Made by a program: the position numbers and the translations under genes. The notes under the pieces are model-generated. The model was not told the origin of the DNA. It ran no database searches and was given only the letters and a program-made list of their open reading frames with translations. Below, piece after piece: positions 44,853 through 52,998 of a stretch of DNA of 64,000 nucleotides. Source of the DNA: Monoglobus pectinilyticus (GTDB lineage: Bacteria; Bacillota; Clostridia; Monoglobales; Monoglobaceae); NCBI RefSeq assembly GCF_002874775.1, contig NZ_CP020991.1:540918-604917 (forward strand), written 5' to 3'. The number at the start of each line of letters is the position of its first letter. The first letter of the stretch is position 1.

Positions 44853-45800
44853 TTATTCCAAGCTCCAATGCCACTGATTATTGAAGCGTTTCGACTGTAC
44901 CTTTAACGCCTCTTTCGCATTTCTCAAGGTTTTTTCGGATATGCCTTTTTCAGCGGCAATCCGCATAATCTCAGATTGTGCCATCGGACCGTTTGACAGG
45001 GTATTTTCAAGAAAATCCATTGCCACCTGTTTTTTCGTGCCTTTTGCTGCACCGGAAAGCAAATCGTCTGCCGTAACATCATATTCACCTATCCATTCAA
45101 AACCGTTTTCTTCGCTCAATTTGAAAGCAATGGATTTTTCTTCGGGTGCAAGCGAGCTTTTCACTTGACAGACTACCCGTATTTCCGGCTCCTCCTTAAT
45201 TCTGCCGACAATCAAGACGCTTCTTGCGGCGGCTTGAAAATCTATGGAGCCGAGTCCTCTGTATGCCGACTTGCCGATACCGGATTTATTCATGTGCCCG
45301 ATTAAAATAATGGCACATTGGTACTTTTCAGCCAGTTCTGCAATATGCTTCATAACAGGCCGGATTTCGTTTGCCCGGTGCATATCCACATCTGCACCTA
45401 AGAAACCTTGTATGGGGTCTAACACCACGAGTTTGGCATTTGTTTCAATGATAGCCTGCTCCAGCCGAATATCACGCATGGTAAGCGGTACATCTCTATC
45501 ATCAATCACAAGCACTTTCGAGCAATCCGCATCAGCGGATAACAGCCGAGGTTTGATGGTATCCGACAACCCATCCTCTGCGGTTTGATAAATTATATTG
45601 ACAGGCACTTTTGCGGCTTCGTTTACGATGGGTTCGCCTTTGGTAAGCCGTGCAATAATTTGCAGTACCAGCGTTGTTTTCCCTTCACCGGGGTCGCCCT
45701 GAATAATTGTTATTTTTCCATACGGGATAAACGGATACAGTAGCCATTGTACTTCTTCCACCGCAACATCCTGCATATTGATTAGTTTTAAATTGCTCAA
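44853..45800 (-). CDS. RepA-like hexameric AAA/RecA-fold ATPase
   Basis: A 315-residue protein starting at TTG (MSNLKLINMQDV) seven bases after GGGAGGTG. The Walker A motif is IIQGDPGEGKTTLVLQ; Walker B is LVVLDPIQGFLG; the ILIGHMNKSGIGKSAYRGLGSIDF motif is typical of RSF1010 RepA-like helicases of mobile elements. The C-terminal helix-turn-helix-like tail (NGPMAQSEIMRIAAEKGISEKTLRNAKE) fits the same group. It probably unwinds DNA for autonomous replication of the excised island. Confidence 0.85.
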   Translation of the reverse strand: MSNLKLINMQDVAVEEVQWLLYPFIPYGKITIIQGDPGEGKTTLVLQIIARLTKGEPIVNEAAKVPVNIIYQTAEDGLSDTIKPRLLSADADCSKVLVIDDRDVPLTMRDIRLEQAIIETNAKLVVLDPIQGFLGADVDMHRANEIRPVMKHIAELAEKYQCAIILIGHMNKSGIGKSAYRGLGSIDFQAAARSVLIVGRIKEEPEIRVVCQVKSSLAPEEKSIAFKLSEENGFEWIGEYDVTADDLLSGAAKGTKKQVAMDFLENTLSNGPMAQSEIMRIAAEKGISEKTLRNAKEALKVQSKRFNNQWHWSLE

Positions 45801-45902
45801 TTTTTTCACCTCCCATTGAAAAATCAATAGGAATGTGGTAAAATACCGTTGTTGGGATGGTGGTTTTACCACATTCCTTGCCTTGATGTATTTGCCGATA
45901 CA

Positions 45903-46232
45903 TTAAGGCTCTTTCTTTTCTTCAAGACCGTTATAAGTTTCCGCAACCAGCTTGAGCGTTGCAAGAAATTCATCCGACAGTTCTGAAACACGCTCTATCC
46001 GTTTCAGTTCCTCCAAAATCTCCGTCATTTGATTCCTAAGCGCCTTGAACACCCTCGGATTGCCTTGCACAACCACATTCCGCTCCATACACCGCCGGTA
46101 ACAGTATTCCTGCTTTGAAAGTCCCGATAATGCTACCGCCCGCTTGATTTCCTCATTTTCTTCAGGCGATACACGGAATCCTACGGTGATACTGCGAAAA
46201 CGGTTGTGCCTGTCTACATTTTTAGCTGACAA
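45903..46232 (-). CDS. ribbon-helix-helix mobilization-type protein
   Basis: A 109-residue protein with an N-terminal ribbon-helix-helix (FRSITVGFRVSPEENEEIKRAVALSGLSKQEYC) and a helical C-terminus (VFKALRNQMTEILEELKRI). TTG at 46232 lies six bases after AAGGGGTG; GTG or TTG codons further upstream are alternatives. Similar proteins are annotated as plasmid mobilization or MobC-like. It overlaps the end of the frameshifted integrase gene. Confidence 0.7.
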   Translation of the reverse strand: MSAKNVDRHNRFRSITVGFRVSPEENEEIKRAVALSGLSKQEYCYRRCMERNVVVQGNPRVFKALRNQMTEILEELKRIERVSELSDEFLATLKLVAETYNGLEEKKEP

Positions 46233-47300
46233 CTTGCTCACCCCTTTCAATGTTCAATTTGTCCGCCATTTCTTTTTGTACCGATGGAAACATATGAGCA
46301 TAATTGTATGTAATATCAATGCTTTCATGCCCGACTCTGTTTGCTATGGCTACCACCGAAAATCCCAAATCTATCAAAAGCGATATGTGGCTGTGCCGCA
46401 TGGAATGGATGGAAATGCGTTTTATCCCGGCGCCTGTGAACCTCTGTCCATTTCATGATGTAGATAACTTTTCGTTATCATAAAAAGCCTGTCATTTGCA
46501 CGAATACCGTATAAACTGTTGATAAATTCTTGAATTTCTTCACATAGGAAATCGGGAAGGTCTATTACCCTGTTGCTTTTTTCAGTTTTAGGCGTTGTTA
46601 TAACATCTCGTCCTTTTAACCTTTGATATGATTTTGTTATGGAAACGGTCTTTTTGTCAAAGTCAAAATCTCCCGGTGTGAGTGCCAATAATTCTCCAAG
46701 CCTGATGCCTGTCCAATACAGCATTTCAAAAGCGTAGAACGATATTGGCTTGTCCATCATTTCATCAGCAAATTTCAAGTACTCCTCCTTTGTCCAAAAC
46801 TCCTTTTCCTTGTTTTTGGCTTTTCCCATATTGCCAACCTTTGCCGCAGGATTTTGAGATAATTCATAAAATTTTACTGCGTGATTGAATATAGCACTAA
46901 GCTGGTTGTGCAAAGTTTTGAGATAAACCGGAGAAAATGGTTCCCCGTTTTCATCCCTGTGATTTATCATTTCATTCTGCCAACATATCACATCTTTGGG
47001 TTGTATCTCTGACATTCGCTTTTTTCCAAAATAGGGAATTAACTTTTTGTCAATGATAGAATCCTTGGTTTCCCATGTATTTTCTTTGATTCTTGCCCCT
47101 AAATCCGTTCTATACAGTTCAATAAAGCTTTCAAATGTCATATCAATGTCGGCTTTTGCTTTATTTAGCTGTTCCCGTTCCCAAGCCTGTGCTTCACGCT
47201 TGGTTTTAAAGCCTCGTTTCTGTGTTTGTTTCCGTTCGCCTGTCCAGTCGGTAAAACGATATACGGCTCTCCATTTATCGCCATCTTTGTAAATTGCCAT
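46222..47300 (-). pseudogene. int: tyrosine integrase of the guaA island, one-base frameshift
   Basis: The N-terminal frame (MAIYKDGDKWRAVYRF onward, 292 residues) contains the AP2-like arm-binding domain, the core-binding domain and the first catalytic Arg (TGIRLGELLAL). It stops at 46422 after HHEMDRGSQAPG. The next frame supplies TGAGIKRISIHSMRHSHISL (HxxR), ANRVGHESIDITYNYAHMF (His and catalytic Tyr) to a stop at 46222. The total length is one base short of a multiple of three, so one base is missing near 46435. If real, the island cannot excise by itself; a sequencing error is the alternative. It would recombine at guaA. Confidence 0.85.
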
Positions 47301-47301
47301 C

Positions 47302-47493
47302 TCACATTCTCCTTTCGTTGCTTTGATATTGTACTTTTTCTAAAAAATATTGTTTGCTGACTCTGCCTGCAATCGTATGATAGCCTTGCTGCTGCAATTC
47401 GGAATTCAGTTTCCTAATGACTTTATAAGCATACGACTTTGAAACGCCAAGAATTTGCATGACTTCATCAACTCTTAAAAAGTATTTTTCCAT
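47302..47493 (-). CDS. xis: excisionase (MerR-like HTH)
   Basis: A 63-residue protein starting MEKYFLRVDEVMQILGVSKS after GAGGAGG. It is a winged-helix excisionase domain (YAYKVIRKLNSELQ follows). The gene ends one base before the integrase start, the usual xis-int order. It bends att DNA to direct excision. Confidence 0.85.
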   Translation of the reverse strand: MEKYFLRVDEVMQILGVSKSYAYKVIRKLNSELQQQGYHTIAGRVSKQYFLEKVQYQSNERRM

Positions 47494-47547
47494 CTTAATG
47501 CCTCCTCGCAAATATATTTGCATTAACAAATTAGATAATGTAAATAT

Positions 47548-47646
47548 ATTATAACCAACTCATTCGATAATGTCAATAGTTTTTCTGAAATTTTATTAGC
47601 TTTTTTATTCTATATAGTTGACCAACTCAAACGAATATGTTATAAT
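47548..47646. promoter_or_regulatory. divergent xis/repressor promoters with repeated operator
   Basis: Minus strand: TTGACA (47571-47576), 17 bases, TATAAT (47548-47553), driving xis-int. Plus strand: TTGACC (47618-47623), 17 bases, TATAAT (47641-47646), driving the XRE gene. Both spacers contain CCAACTCANNCGANNATGT (47555-47573 and 47622-47640), a direct repeat likely bound by the XRE protein. Confidence 0.8.
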
Positions 47647-47679
47647 GTGTAGTATAATACAGAGATTGGAGCTTTTAAA

Positions 47680-48126
47680 ATGGCTATTGGTGAACGAATA
47701 AAATTTATAAGAAACCTGCATGGAGCAACGCAGAAATGGCTTGGATTGAAGCTGGGTTTTAGTGAAAAGACCGCCGAAACTCGTGTGGGACAATATGAAA
47801 TAGGTGTCAGAACGCCTAAAGATGAAATGATAAAAGATATTGCAAATATTTTCGGCGTATCTCCGCAGGCTATTAAACTCCCGGATATTGATAATTATAA
47901 CGCTCTGCTGCACACCTTATTTGCAATAGAGGACATATACGGCTTGACCGTTAATATGTTAGATGACGAGCTTTGTCTTACATTAGACAGAGAAAACTCG
48001 TCTTATTTTCCTGTGTACGATATGCTTCGTGCGTGGAATAAAGTTGCCCGCAAATACAGGAATGGTGTAATAACAAAAGAGGAATATGATAATTGGCGTT
48101 ATAACTATCCAGAGAGCAAAATATAA
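47680..48126 (+). CDS. XRE-family repressor of the island
   Basis: A 148-residue protein with an N-terminal helix-turn-helix (residues about 5-62, IGERIKFIRNLHGATQKWLGLKLGF, EMIKDIANIFGVSPQAIKLP) and an acidic C-terminal domain (FPVYDMLRAWNKVARKYRNG). It is the type that sits divergently from xis in Firmicute mobilizable islands. It probably binds the repeated CCAACTCA sites in the shared promoter region and represses excision and its own expression. Confidence 0.85.
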   Translation: MAIGERIKFIRNLHGATQKWLGLKLGFSEKTAETRVGQYEIGVRTPKDEMIKDIANIFGVSPQAIKLPDIDNYNALLHTLFAIEDIYGLTVNMLDDELCLTLDRENSSYFPVYDMLRAWNKVARKYRNGVITKEEYDNWRYNYPESKI

Positions 48127-48143
48127 TTTTTAGGAGCACCATA

Positions 48144-48725
48144 ATGAAAAGTTGGAAAGTTAAATTTTTGGAAAGTGCTTTATTGGGAGTTACCACAAAT
48201 ACAAATAATCCAGATATTGTTTTTTCAAAATGCGTTAATTTAGCATATAAGGATATGTTGACTGCTGGACGCTATTACGCTTCAATGTTCCAATATACAA
48301 AGGATGAAATTTGCCAAAATGTAAAAAAGCTGATTACCGAAAACAATTTTACTTTTTCTCGCAACCTAATTTATGAAATTTCACTGTTATTTAGCAACAA
48401 TGAAATAATAGGAACGGGAAATAAATATGTTACAAGATATGGTCTTGCACAAAAACTTATTAATATGACATTCAAATATCTTTATATTTTTAGTGACTAC
48501 ATTTTTGTAAACTACATAACGCCTGACTTTTCGAATTGTGATTGCCCATTAGATAGTATCATTCTTGGTAAGGCTGATATTAAAGATTGTGTTTGGAGTA
48601 AATTGACAGCAAATCAATATATGCAATGCCAGAAAAAAATATCAAATATTTTAAAGTCATCTAAAAATCTTGATTTTGAATTAATAACACTTGGTAACCT
48701 TGCTTACGATTTTTTAAATTGGTAA
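48144..48725 (+). CDS. unknown protein downstream of island repressor
   Basis: A 193-residue protein I do not recognise. It starts with ATG 17 bases after the repressor stop, with AGGAG upstream, so it is co-transcribed. It is rich in aromatic and Asn residues with mostly helical segments (FKYLYIFSDYIFVNYITPDF is the most hydrophobic stretch). No metal motif or signal peptide. Position at the element end beside attR and downstream of the repressor suggests a lysogenic-state accessory gene; an intrinsic terminator follows. Confidence 0.6.
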   Translation: MKSWKVKFLESALLGVTTNTNNPDIVFSKCVNLAYKDMLTAGRYYASMFQYTKDEICQNVKKLITENNFTFSRNLIYEISLLFSNNEIIGTGNKYVTRYGLAQKLINMTFKYLYIFSDYIFVNYITPDFSNCDCPLDSIILGKADIKDCVWSKLTANQYMQCQKKISNILKSSKNLDFELITLGNLAYDFLNW

Positions 48726-48750
48726 TATAATATTCATATAAACAACAAAA

Positions 48751-48780
48751 GAGCTAACCGACATCAAAATCAGTTAGCTC
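48751..48780 (+). terminator. terminator at island right end
   Basis: GAGCTAAC pairs with GTTAGCTC across a 14-base loop, then CTATTTTTAT. It closes the XRE transcript about 100 bases before the att core. Confidence 0.75.
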
Positions 48781-48802
48781 CTATTTTTATAGATAATTTA
48801 AT

Positions 48803-48820
48803 GTTGCCAAATCGTTGCCA
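48803..48820 (+). repeat. right-end arm-type site
   Basis: GTTGCCAAATCGTTGCCA, paired with 34640-34657 and in the same orientation, about 60 bases inside the right att core. Confidence 0.65.
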
Positions 48821-48878
48821 ATTTCAGTGTCAAATGCTCGCAAACCGCATGGTTGAGCCATTTATGGGTGATGATGGG

Positions 48879-50414
48879 TCATTCCCACTCGATGGTTGCG
48901 GGGGGTTTTGAAGTTATGTCGTAAACTATTCTGTTTACGTGACTGACTTCGTTTACTATTCTTCTGCTTACTATATCCAATATATCATATGGGATTCTTG
49001 CCCACTCCCCTGTCATGAAGTCTGTGGTTGTTACCCCTCTCAATGCTATGGTGTAGTCATATGTACGCTCATCGCCCATCACTCCTACACTTCTCATATT
49101 TGTCAGCACTGCAAAATATTGGTTTATTTCTCTGTCCAGTCCTGCTCTGCTAATCTCTTCTCTGAATATAGCATCGGCGTCTTTTAATATCTCAAGCCTG
49201 TCCTTGGTTATCTCTCCGATACATCTTATTGCAAGTCCGGGTCCCGGGAAAGGCTGTCTCCATACCAAATACTCCGGAATTCCCAGTTCCATTCCCAGCT
49301 GTCTTACCTCGTCCTTAAAAAGACTTCTGAGCGGCTCTATTATTTCTTTAAAGTCAACATAATCAGGCAAGCCGCCTACGTTATGATGGCTCTTTATAAC
49401 AGACGCGTCGCCTGCTCCGCTCTCTATAACATCGGGATATATTGTTCCCTGAACAAGATAATCTACTGTACCAATCTTCTTTGCTTCCTGCTCAAAGACT
49501 CGGATAAATTCCTCGCCGATTATTTTTCTTTTAGTCTCCGGGTCTGACACTCCTGCCAGCTTGTCCAAAAATCTGTCTTCACAGTTAACGCGAACAAGGT
49601 TCATGTCAAACTGATTAGTGAATATATCCTCAACCTGGTCACCCTCATCTTTTCTCAACAGACCATGGTCCACGAATATACAAGTAAGCTGTTTGCCTAT
49701 TGCTTTATAGAGCAGAACAGCCGCAACGCTGCTGTCCACTCCGCCGGACAAAGCGCACAGAACTTTTTTATCCCCAATTTTATTTTTGGCAAACTCTATA
49801 TAATTCTTTGCGTAATCAGACATAGTCCAGTCTCCGCTAAGCTTGCATACATTATACAAAAAGTTTTTTATCATATCTTTGCCAAACGGAGTGTGATTAA
49901 CTTCCGGATGGAATTGAACGCCATAAAAACCTTTTTCTGCGTTTTCAAACGCCGCCATTGGACAGTCCTCTGTCTTTGCCACAACTCTGAAACCGTCAGG
50001 AAGCGAATACACCTTGTCAGTGTGGCTCATTAGACATTGGTTTTTATCTGCAATCCCGTCAAAAAGAACTCCTGTTGTGTCGAGTGTTATATCCGTCACT
50101 CCGTATTCACGAGTATCGGCATGGTGAACAACACCGCCGAGCGACATGCTCATCAGCTGCGCGCCATAGCATATACCCAGGATAGGAATACCCAGTTCAA
50201 AAACTTGAGAATCCACCTTCGGCGCGTCATCATCAAAAACACTGTTAGGTCCGCCGGTGAAAATTATTCCCTTAGGATTTAAAGCCTTTATTTCATCAAC
50301 AGTTTTTGAGTACGGAACAACTTCGCAATACACATTTGCTTCACGCACACGTCTTGCTATAAGCTGGTTATACTGTCCGCCAAAGTCGATAATTACTATT
50401 GTTTCATTCTGCAT
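48879..50414 (-). CDS. guaA: GMP synthase (glutamine-hydrolysing)
   Basis: A 511-residue enzyme that aminates XMP to GMP. ATG at 50414 ([18 protein letters not shown]) is chosen; an upstream extension overlaps purF coding and lacks support. The class I amidotransferase domain has [10 protein letters not shown] (Cys nucleophile) and QFHPEVNHT (His, Glu). The PP-loop of the synthetase is [14 protein letters not shown], and the C-terminal dimerisation domain ends PPATIEWE. The last codons are the attachment site of the island, which leaves the protein end unchanged. It lies 34 bases after purF in a purine cluster. Confidence 0.97.
   Translation of the reverse strand: MQNETIVIIDFGGQYNQLIARRVREANVYCEVVPYSKTVDEIKALNPKGIIFTGGPNSVFDDDAPKVDSQVFELGIPILGICYGAQLMSMSLGGVVHHADTREYGVTDITLDTTGVLFDGIADKNQCLMSHTDKVYSLPDGFRVVAKTEDCPMAAFENAEKGFYGVQFHPEVNHTPFGKDMIKNFLYNVCKLSGDWTMSDYAKNYIEFAKNKIGDKKVLCALSGGVDSSVAAVLLYKAIGKQLTCIFVDHGLLRKDEGDQVEDIFTNQFDMNLVRVNCEDRFLDKLAGVSDPETKRKIIGEEFIRVFEQEAKKIGTVDYLVQGTIYPDVIESGAGDASVIKSHHNVGGLPDYVDFKEIIEPLRSLFKDEVRQLGMELGIPEYLVWRQPFPGPGLAIRCIGEITKDRLEILKDADAIFREEISRAGLDREINQYFAVLTNMRSVGVMGDERTYDYTIALRGVTTTDFMTGEWARIPYDILDIVSRRIVNEVSHVNRIVYDITSKPPATIEWE
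48881..48891. other. right attachment core within guaA 3' end
   Basis: ATTCCCACTCG overlaps the final guaA codons (GAG TGG GAA TGA on the minus strand). It matches the left copy at 34529-34539. Confidence 0.85.
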
Positions 50415-50448
50415 ATGTTTTACCTTTCTGTAAGCCGCAAAAGGGCAA

Positions 50449-51879
50449 TTATCTATTATTTTCCTGAGGAACATACACCGGATATTTTCCGGTAAAGCAA
50501 GCGTCGCACATGCCGCATTTTGTTCCCTCGGCAATCTTTGATAAAGCCGAAATAGACAAGTATGCCAAAGAGTCAGCGCCTATATGCTTACAAGTCTCCT
50601 CGACAGACATCTTACAGGCAATCAAATATTTCCTGTCGGCTATGTCTGTGCCAAAATAACAAGGATTTTTAAACGGCGGCGATGAAATTCTGACATGAAC
50701 CTCTTTGGCTCCCGCATCGCGCAGAAGCTGAACTATACGTCCTGAGGTTGTACCTCTTACAATAGAGTCGTCAATCATTATAACTCTTTTTCCGTCAACC
50801 GCTTCACGCATTGCGTTTAATTTTATCCTCAATGCAGACTCACGTTCTTCCTGAGTAGGCTTTATAAATGTTCTTCCGATATATCTGTTCTTGATAAATC
50901 CAACGCCATACGGTATTTTTGACTCTCTTGCATAACCTAAAGCCGCGTCTATTCCCGAATCCGGTACGCCGATTACAACATCCGCGTCCACAGGGCTTTC
51001 CTGAGCTAAATACTTACCTGCATTCAGTCTTGCAGCGTGAACGCTTCCGCCGTCAATCATGCTGTCAGGACGAGCAAAATAGATATACTCAAATATACAG
51101 GTAGCTGTCGGCTGTCCGCATCTATCCCTGTAAGAACTGAGTCCGTTCTCGTCTACAACAACGACCTCGCCCGGTTCAACATCTCTTATATACTCCGCCC
51201 CGATTGAATCAAGGGCACAGGTTTCTGACGCAAATACATAAGAATTCTTTATCTTACCGATACACAGCGGTCTGAATCCTTGAGGGTCGCGCGCCACAAC
51301 CATACGCTTAGGCGTCATTATAATCAGAGAGTATGCTCCGCTGATTTCACCCATAAGCTTCATCATAGCTTCGGCAGTGGAATTAGTCTTAATACGTTCT
51401 TTAGCCATGAGATGAGCAATTATCTCACTGTCATTATTGGTTTGGAAAATCGCGCCCTTATCTTCCAGCTCTTTTCTGATTTTATCTATATCCACAAGGT
51501 TACCGTTATGAACCAAAGCAAACGTACCTTTTTGATATTTGGAAACAAGAGGCTGAGCATTTTCACGGCTGCTTGAACCTGCCGTTGTATAACGGACATG
51601 TCCGACAGAAGCACAGCCCTGAAGCTCATTTAACACAAAACTATTGAATACTTCCTGAACCAGTCCCATATCCTTATATTGCAGAATTTGGATTTTTCCG
51701 TCCTCGTCAATATTGTTTACAGCAATTCCGCAGCTCTCCTGACCCCTGTGCTGGAGTGCGTAGAGCCCATAATACGTAAGCCGGGCAACATCAAGATTAT
51801 CACCCATATCATAAATACCGAAAACTCCACATTCTTCATGAAGTGAATCGGAACCAAAAATCTCATTATGTTTACTCAC
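50449..51879 (-). CDS. purF: amidophosphoribosyltransferase
   Basis: A 476-residue first enzyme of purine synthesis, converting PRPP and glutamine to phosphoribosylamine. A short propeptide precedes the catalytic Cys in [10 protein letters not shown] (about Cys17). The PRPP loop is [15 protein letters not shown], and C-terminal Cys residues ([23 protein letters not shown]) fit the Fe-S cluster type of Bacillus PurF. It lies 47 bases downstream of purC and 34 upstream of guaA, forming one probable operon. Confidence 0.97.
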   Translation of the reverse strand: MSKHNEIFGSDSLHEECGVFGIYDMGDNLDVARLTYYGLYALQHRGQESCGIAVNNIDEDGKIQILQYKDMGLVQEVFNSFVLNELQGCASVGHVRYTTAGSSSRENAQPLVSKYQKGTFALVHNGNLVDIDKIRKELEDKGAIFQTNNDSEIIAHLMAKERIKTNSTAEAMMKLMGEISGAYSLIIMTPKRMVVARDPQGFRPLCIGKIKNSYVFASETCALDSIGAEYIRDVEPGEVVVVDENGLSSYRDRCGQPTATCIFEYIYFARPDSMIDGGSVHAARLNAGKYLAQESPVDADVVIGVPDSGIDAALGYARESKIPYGVGFIKNRYIGRTFIKPTQEERESALRIKLNAMREAVDGKRVIMIDDSIVRGTTSGRIVQLLRDAGAKEVHVRISSPPFKNPCYFGTDIADRKYLIACKMSVEETCKHIGADSLAYLSISALSKIAEGTKCGMCDACFTGKYPVYVPQENNR

Positions 51880-51926
51880 AAGAAACCTCCTAAACGATTT
51901 CAGCTGACGCTGTATATTTTTATAAT

Positions 51927-52643
51927 TTAAACAGTTTCACCCATTAAACGTTTCATAATTTCTTCATAAGCGTTCTCAACACCGCCCATATCACGTCTAA
52001 ATCTGTCTTTGTCGAGTTTTTCATTTGTGTCCTTATCCCAGAAACGGCAGGTATCCGGAGAAATCTCATCGGCAAGAACAATAGTGCCGTCACTTGTTTT
52101 ACCAAACTCAAGCTTAAAGTCGATAAGTTTGATTCCCAAATCAAGCAAATACTTCTTTAAGATTTCATTAACTTTAAACGCATACTTAGCTATAGTGTCA
52201 ATTTCTTCCTGAGTTGCAAGACCTAAAGCTAAAACATGATAAGAGTTGATAAGCGGGTCGCCCAAATCGTCGTTCTTAAGACTGAACTCAAGCGTTGGAG
52301 CCAATAACTCCTTGCCCTCTTCAACGCCATATCTCTTTGAAAATGAACCAGCCGCTACGTTTCTGATTATAACTTCAAGAGGTACTATTGTAACTTTCTT
52401 AACTAATGTTTCCCTATCGGAAATCTCTTTAATCAGATGAGTTGGAATCCCCTGATCTTCAAGCATCTTCATAAGATGGTTGGTAACACGGTTATTAATA
52501 ATACCCTTAGACTGGATTGTTCCCTTTTTTTCACCGTTAAACGCTGTCGCGTCATCTTTGTAGTCAACCATTAAAACTTCAGGGTCGTCAGTCTTAAATA
52601 CTTTTTTCGCCTTGCCTTCGTAGAGCTGTTCAAGTTTTTCCAT
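51927..52643 (-). CDS. purC: phosphoribosylaminoimidazole-succinocarboxamide synthase
   Basis: A 238-residue SAICAR synthetase, step seven of IMP synthesis (step eight in some numbering). It shows [24 protein letters not shown] (ATP-binding), [19 protein letters not shown] and [14 protein letters not shown]. The length is normal. GGAGGAATTGTA precedes the ATG. It is the first gene of the purC-purF-guaA cluster; no purine riboswitch is seen in its leader. Confidence 0.97.
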   Translation of the reverse strand: MEKLEQLYEGKAKKVFKTDDPEVLMVDYKDDATAFNGEKKGTIQSKGIINNRVTNHLMKMLEDQGIPTHLIKEISDRETLVKKVTIVPLEVIIRNVAAGSFSKRYGVEEGKELLAPTLEFSLKNDDLGDPLINSYHVLALGLATQEEIDTIAKYAFKVNEILKKYLLDLGIKLIDFKLEFGKTSDGTIVLADEISPDTCRFWDKDTNEKLDKDRFRRDMGGVENAYEEIMKRLMGETV

Positions 52644-52998
52644 TACAATTCCTCCAATATATATAAATATAAATTAACAACAAAAATACAGTATAATTGT
52701 AATACATTCAATAATAAAATGCAAGAGTTAAATATAAGAAAAAAATAAAATTTTGTCTAAAGTTTTTTTGCCGAAAAAAATAAAAATGTGTAAACTTGAC
52801 ATATTTATATAATAAATTTATATCACTTGCAGTATGTGATTTGTTCATAATAGTTCCGTTTAAAACATAATCAATAGTTTTTATGAGTTAATAATCAAAT
52901 TTTTCGAATAATAAAATATATATTATTTACATATTTTGGGAACTAATATTTGATTGATTCGTCTAATATAACATAAATCACATGGGAGGTTTTATGTC
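52644..52998. other. divergent intergenic region purC / VWA gene
   Basis: It holds the purC promoter (52696-52724), a plus-strand candidate TTGACA (52796-52801), 17 bases, TATATC (52819-52824) for the VWA gene, and a long AT-rich leader of about 170 bases. I looked for a purine riboswitch and see none. Confidence 0.6.
52696..52724 (-). promoter_or_regulatory. promoter of purC operon
   Basis: Minus-strand TTGCAT (52719-52724), 17 bases, TACAAT (52696-52701). Confidence 0.7.

Larger units (their letters stand above)
34540..48880. mobile_element. mobilizable genomic island integrated in guaA 3' end, with defence cargo
   Basis: About 14.3 kb between two copies of ATTCCCACTCG. It contains int/xis beside a divergent XRE repressor, a RepA-like ATPase, MobC and a MOBP relaxase with a candidate oriT, then AbiE, an R-M module, a HEPN-like gene and a Shedu gene. 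Both ends carry GTTGCCA(T/A)AT(T/C)GTTGCCA, probable integrase arm sites. It lacks a type IV secretion system, so it would need a helper to transfer. Confidence 0.85.

Noticed and set aside
45685-45903. Minus-strand frame upstream of the RepA-like gene
   Set aside because: It overlaps the real start of the RepA-like ATPase in another frame and has no family resemblance.
52644-52998. Purine riboswitch upstream of purC
   Set aside because: The conserved core and P1-P3 pattern of the purine aptamer are not visible on the purC strand; only a plain promoter is seen.
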